Shown: one piece after another, positions 4,406 through 7,781 of the stretch
How the letters are laid out: every line of letters starts with the position of its first letter
Numbering within the stretch: the first letter of the stretch is position 1
Source: JACCZR01 sp963844805
GTDB lineage: Bacteria > Actinomycetota > Thermoleophilia > Solirubrobacterales > Thermoleophilaceae
DNA length: 7,781 bases
Reading direction: 5' to 3'
NCBI GenBank assembly: GCA_963844805.1
Contig: CAWJPU010000005.1
Span: forward strand, 1-7,781
The notes under the pieces: model-generated
What the model saw: the letters and a program-made list of their open reading frames with translations, nothing else
Told to the model about the DNA's origin: nothing
Databases searched by the model: none
Made by a program: the position numbers and the translations under genes

Positions 4406-7400
4406 GTGGATTTTCGGATCCTGGGGCCGCTGGAGGCCTTCGATGGCGACCGGGCGATCGCGCTGGGGGGCACGCGCCAGCGCGCCCTGCTGGCCATGCT
4501 TGTTGCTCGATGCGCCGCGGGTGGTCTCCACCGACCGGCTGATCGACGAGCTCTGGCCCGATGAGCGCGGAGCGGAGAAGGCGCTGCAGGTGGCGGTCTC
4601 CCGGCTGCGCAAGACGCTCGGCCGCGATCTGATCGTGACCCGGCCGCCCGGGTACGAGCTCCGCGTCGACGCCGAGGACCTGGACCTCGGCCGTTTCGAG
4701 GCGTTCGCCGCGCAGGGCCGGGCGGCGCTGGCCGCGGGCGACCCGGCGACCGCGTCGGAGAAGCTCGACGAGGCGCTGGCGCAGTGGCGCGGGCCCGCGC
4801 TGGCCGACCTGGCCCACGAGGCCTTCTGCCAGACGGAGATCGCCCGGCTCGAGGACCTGCGCGACTCGGCCCAGGAGGACCGCATCGCCGCCGAGCCTCG
4901 AGCTCGGACACGAGGCCGAGCTGGTACCCGAGCTGCGCGAGCTGATCGCGCGCCGCCCCCTGAGGGAACGGCTCCGCGGCCAGCTGATGCTCGCCCTGTA
5001 CCGGTCGGGGCGCCAGGCCGAGGCGCTGGACGCGTACGCGCACGCGCGCACGGAGCTGGTCGAGCAGCTGGGCATCGAGCCCGGTCGCGAGCTGCGAGAG
5101 CTGCACGAGGCGATCCTGCGCCAGGAGCCCGCGCTCGAGCGGGCGGCGCCCCGGGCGGAGGTGGCCGATCGGGGCGACTTCGTGGGACGCGAGCGCGAGC
5201 GCGGCCAGCTCGAAGAGGCCCTGGCCGAGGCGCTCACCGGGCGTGGGCGCGTGATGTTGGTCGCGGGCGAGCCCGGCGTGGGCAAGAGCCGGCTGTGCGA
5301 GGAGCTGATGGCCGAGGCGCGCTTCCGCGGGACCACCGTGCTGACGGGGCGCTGCTGGGAGGCGGGCGGCGCCCCGGCGTACTGGCCCTGGGTGCAGATT
5401 CTCCGCGCGCAAATGCCGGACTTCGAGATGGACGAGCTACAGGAGCAGGTGTCGCCGAACCTCGATCCCGACACCGCTCGGTTCCGGCTGTTCGAGGCGG
5501 TCACCGGGCTCTTGAAGGAAGGGGCGCAGGAGGGACCGAGCGTGCTCGTGCTCGACGACCTGCACGCAGCCGACCAGCCTTCGCTCCTGCTGCTCCAGTA
5601 CGTGGCGCGCGAGATCGCCGACAGCCGCCTGCTCATCGTGTGCGCGTTTCGCGACGTGGACCCGACCATCAGCGTGCCGCTGAACGAGGCCCTCGCCGAG
5701 CTGGCCCGCGAGCCGCATGTGGACCGGATCTCGCTCTCAGGCCTCACCGAGCCGGACGTGGCGAAGTTCATCGAGATATCGCGCGGAGTCGGGGCCGAGC
5801 CCCAGGAGGTGAAGGCGATCCACGACCGCACCGAGGGCAATCCGCTGTTCGTCGGCGAGGTGGTGCGCCTCGTGGAGGCCGAGGGGTCGGTGAACATCCC
5901 TCCCGGCGTGCGCTCGGTGATCGGCCGCCGGGTGGCGCGAATGACCGAGCCCTGCATCGACCTGCTCGGGCCGGCATCGGTGTTCGGGCGCGAGTTCCGG
6001 CCCGATGCTCTCGCCGAGCTCTGCGGGGTCTCGCCCGACCAGCTGCTCGACACCCTGGACGAGGCGATGGTGGAGCGGGTGGTGGAGGAGGTCCCCGGGG
6101 GGCCGGGACGTCTTCGCTTCGGCCACGTCCTGATGCGCGACACGCTCTACGAGGAGCTGCCGCCCGGCCGCCGGGTACAGCTTCACCGCGACGCGGGCCA
6201 GGTGCTCGAGACGGATCTACGCGAACGACATCGACGCCCACCTGGCCGAGCTCGCACACCACTTCCTGGCCGCCGCGTCGTCCGGTACCGGGGACACGGC
6301 AGCCGCTTACGCCCGCCGCGCCGGCGAGCGGGCCATGACCCAGCTGGCCTACGAGGAGGCGGTCCGGCTGTTCGAGATGGCCCTACCGCTGGTCTTCGAC
6401 GAGACCGAGCGCTGCGATCTCCTGCTGTCGACCGGCGAGGCCCAGATGAGGGCCGGCGACACGCCATCCGCCCACCGGTCGCTGCGCGAGGCGGCGCAAC
6501 TCGCCGACCGGCTGGGGCTGCCCGAGCAGCTCGCGCGCGCGGCCCTCGGCTACGGCGGGCGCGTGCTCTGGGACGTCCTCAGAGGAGATCCCCACCACAT
6601 ACCTCAGCTCGAACGGGCCCTTGCCGTCTTGCCCGACGAGGACAGCCCCCTGCGTGTGAGGCTGCTCGCCCGGCTCGCCGCCGGACCGCTGCGAGCCGAG
6701 GAGTTTCCACCCGAGCGCCGGCTTGAGCTCAGCGAGGAGGCGCTCGACATGGCGCGGCACATCGGGGAGCCGGCGACGCTGGCCTACGCCCTCTCGGGCT
6801 ACATCTCGGCTCACCACTCACCCGCGTTCGCGGAGCGCCAGGAGGCGGTCGCAGCCGAGCTCATCCGCGTTGGGGCGGAGGCGGGCGACCCTGAGCGCAC
6901 GCTCGAGGGGCACGAGGCCCGTGCGCTCTCGCGGATCGAGTTCTGCCGGATACGCGAGGCAAAGGAGGACCTCCGCGCCATGTCCGAGCTGGCGGCGCAG
7001 CTACGCCAGCCCGCCCAGGACTGGTTCGTCGAGGTGTACACCTCGATCTTCGCTCTGCTCGAGGGCGATCTGGCTGAGGCCGAGCGCTCGCTGACCGCCG
7101 CCCGGGAGGTGGGAGAGCACGCACAGCACTGGAACGCGGCGGTGACCTACGGGCTGCAGCTCTACGCGCTCCGGCGGCTCCAAGGACGCCTGGAGGAGGT
7201 CGAGGCGCTGGTGGACCGCTCGGCGGAGGAGACCCCGAGCTACTACATCTGGCGCTGCGTCCAGGCTCAGACCGCCGCCGAGCTGGGCAAGGAGCGCAAG
7301 GCAAGAGACGCCTTCGCGGCGCTGGAGGGGGACCCGCTGGTCGACCTTCCCTTCAACGAGCAGCTGCTGGCGAGCGCCAGCCTGCTCAGCGAAGCCGCCG

Positions 7401-7762
7401 CCGACCTGGGTGACGGCGAGCGCGCGGAGGCGCTCCATCACATCCTGCGTCCCTATCACGACCGCCTGGCCATCTGCTACCCCGAGATCTGCGTGGGTGC
7501 GGTGGCCCGCTACCTGGGCCTGTCCGCGACCACGACCGAGCGCTGGGACGACGCCGAACGTTTCTTCGAGGAGGGCATCGAGGTCAACGGGCGAGCGGGA
7601 GCGCAGCCGTGGCTCGCGCACACCCAGCGGGATTACGCCGGGATGCTCGTCCGCCGTGGGCGACCGCAGGACCGCGTCCGCTCCCATGAGCTGCTCGAGG
7701 CCGCTCATGAGGGCTACGCCCGCCTGGGCATGGACCACTGGGCCGAGCGCGCACGGCCGTAG
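4406..7762 (+). CDS. AfsR/SARP-type regulator: winged helix, BTAD, AAA ATPase, helical-repeat tail (three apparent frameshifts)
   Basis: Repaired length 1117 residues, a cytosolic ATP-dependent transcription regulator related to AfsR. Residues 1 to about 95 form an OmpR-like winged helix: FRILGPLEAFDG at the start, then STDRLIDELWPD, ALQVAVSRLRKTLG and VTRPPGYEL. The BTAD follows to about 245, with ALYRSGRQAEALDAYAHART and EQLGIEPGRELRELHEAIL. A linker leads to the AAA/STAND-type ATPase: FVGRERE at 258, Walker A GEPGVGKS at 287-294 with Lys293, Walker B VLVLDDLH with Asp383/Asp384, and TEGNPLFVGE near 477. From about 600 to the end is an Ala/Leu/Glu-rich helical, TPR-like region, probably ligand or partner binding. 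No LuxR-type helix-turn-helix is seen at the C-terminus. Extra bases near 4501, 4896 and 6213 break the frame; removing all three gives 3354 bases. GTG 4406 is chosen because VDFRILGPLE fits the family start. Effector and targets are unknown. Confidence 0.88.
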
Positions 7763-7765
7763 GGT
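7760..7765 (+). promoter_or_regulatory. -10 element (TAGGGT) overlapping the regulator stop codon
   Basis: TAGGGT is followed by exactly 7 bases and a GTG at 7773. Its TAG is also the stop codon of the large regulator. The stretch matches the moaC start region at 14 of 19 positions, which supports it as a leaderless start. Confidence 0.4.
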
Positions 7766-7772
7766 TGGCCGC

Positions 7773-7781
7773 GTGGCGGCC
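7773..7781 (+). CDS. Start of a downstream gene, cut by the window edge
   Basis: Only GTG GCG GCC is present, encoding M-A-A. It is called solely because the TANNNT-7 bases-GTG arrangement matches other starts in this window. The product is unknown. Confidence 0.3.

Noticed and set aside
3925..5412. Minus-strand open frame of 495 codons spanning the divergent promoter region
   Set aside because: It crosses the regulator's N-terminal domains and the intergenic region, and its composition is typical of a shadow frame.
4359..6143. Long open frame of 594 codons on the minus strand opposite the large regulator
   Set aside because: Its product is Arg/Ser/Pro-rich with no domain, and it lies antisense to a gene with clear winged-helix, BTAD and Walker motifs. 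It is a GC-rich shadow frame.
1..7762. Programmed +1 ribosomal frameshifting as the cause of the frame breaks
   Set aside because: The breaks have no shared slippery codon, stop codon or downstream structure and affect unrelated housekeeping genes at up to five sites per gene. Base-insertion error is far simpler.
1..7781. CRISPR array, insertion sequence, toxin-antitoxin or phage-defence system
   Set aside because: I saw no spaced direct repeats, transposase motifs, terminal inverted repeats or known defence domains. The AAA ATPase is fused to a BTAD regulator, pointing to transcription control.

Overview
This is a very GC-rich bacterial window with strong third-position G/C bias, GTG starts and actinobacterial-style proteins. 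Four start sites follow a -10 hexamer so closely that the mRNA would be leaderless or nearly so. I infer an actinobacterium, possibly of the Thermoleophilia/Solirubrobacterales type. That placement rests on protein style only and is not proven.

Layout, left to right. (1) A DUF2236/MpaB-type oxygenase on the minus strand (851 to 40), with a terminator-like hairpin beyond its stop. (2) A 36-bp divergent promoter region. (3) A plus-strand pair: a precorrin-2 dehydrogenase/sirohydrochlorin ferrochelatase with a cysteine-rich N-terminus (888-1630) and a cupin protein 8 bp later (1639-2240). (4) A 243-bp gap holding three GC-rich stem-loops. (5) A molybdenum cofactor pair, moaC (2484-2949) and a MogA/MoaB protein (2946-3409), which overlap by 4 bp. 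(6) A convergent minus-strand VOC/glyoxalase-fold protein (3873 to 3406) whose stop overlaps the mog stop. (7) A small minus-strand membrane-anchored protein with an internal repeat (4292 to 4001). (8) A divergent control region with a perfect inverted repeat. (9) A large plus-strand regulator of about 1117 residues: winged helix, BTAD, AAA ATPase and a helical-repeat tail (4406-7762). (10) The first three codons of a further gene at the right edge, with its -10 element overlapping the regulator's stop codon.

The dominant oddity is the state of the reading frames. Seven of the eight substantial genes are interrupted, at 15-16 sites in all. Nearly every site is repaired by removing one base, usually a duplicated C or G. 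Each repaired gene becomes an exact multiple of three with continuous family homology. I therefore read these genes as intact in the organism and the breaks as probable base-insertion errors, not as pseudogenes. Only the VOC gene is uninterrupted. The listed coordinates span the whole repaired gene.

The genes do not form one obvious pathway. Tetrapyrrole (siroheme) and molybdopterin synthesis sit together, both being cofactor routes used for example by sulfite and nitrate reductases, but no such enzyme lies in the window. The large regulator faces the small membrane protein across a shared control region, so that gene and the regulator itself are the most natural targets. I did not find a convincing new multi-gene system. 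The more interesting items are the cysteine-rich siroheme synthase N-terminus, the leaderless start signature, the structured moaC upstream region and the operator-like repeat.
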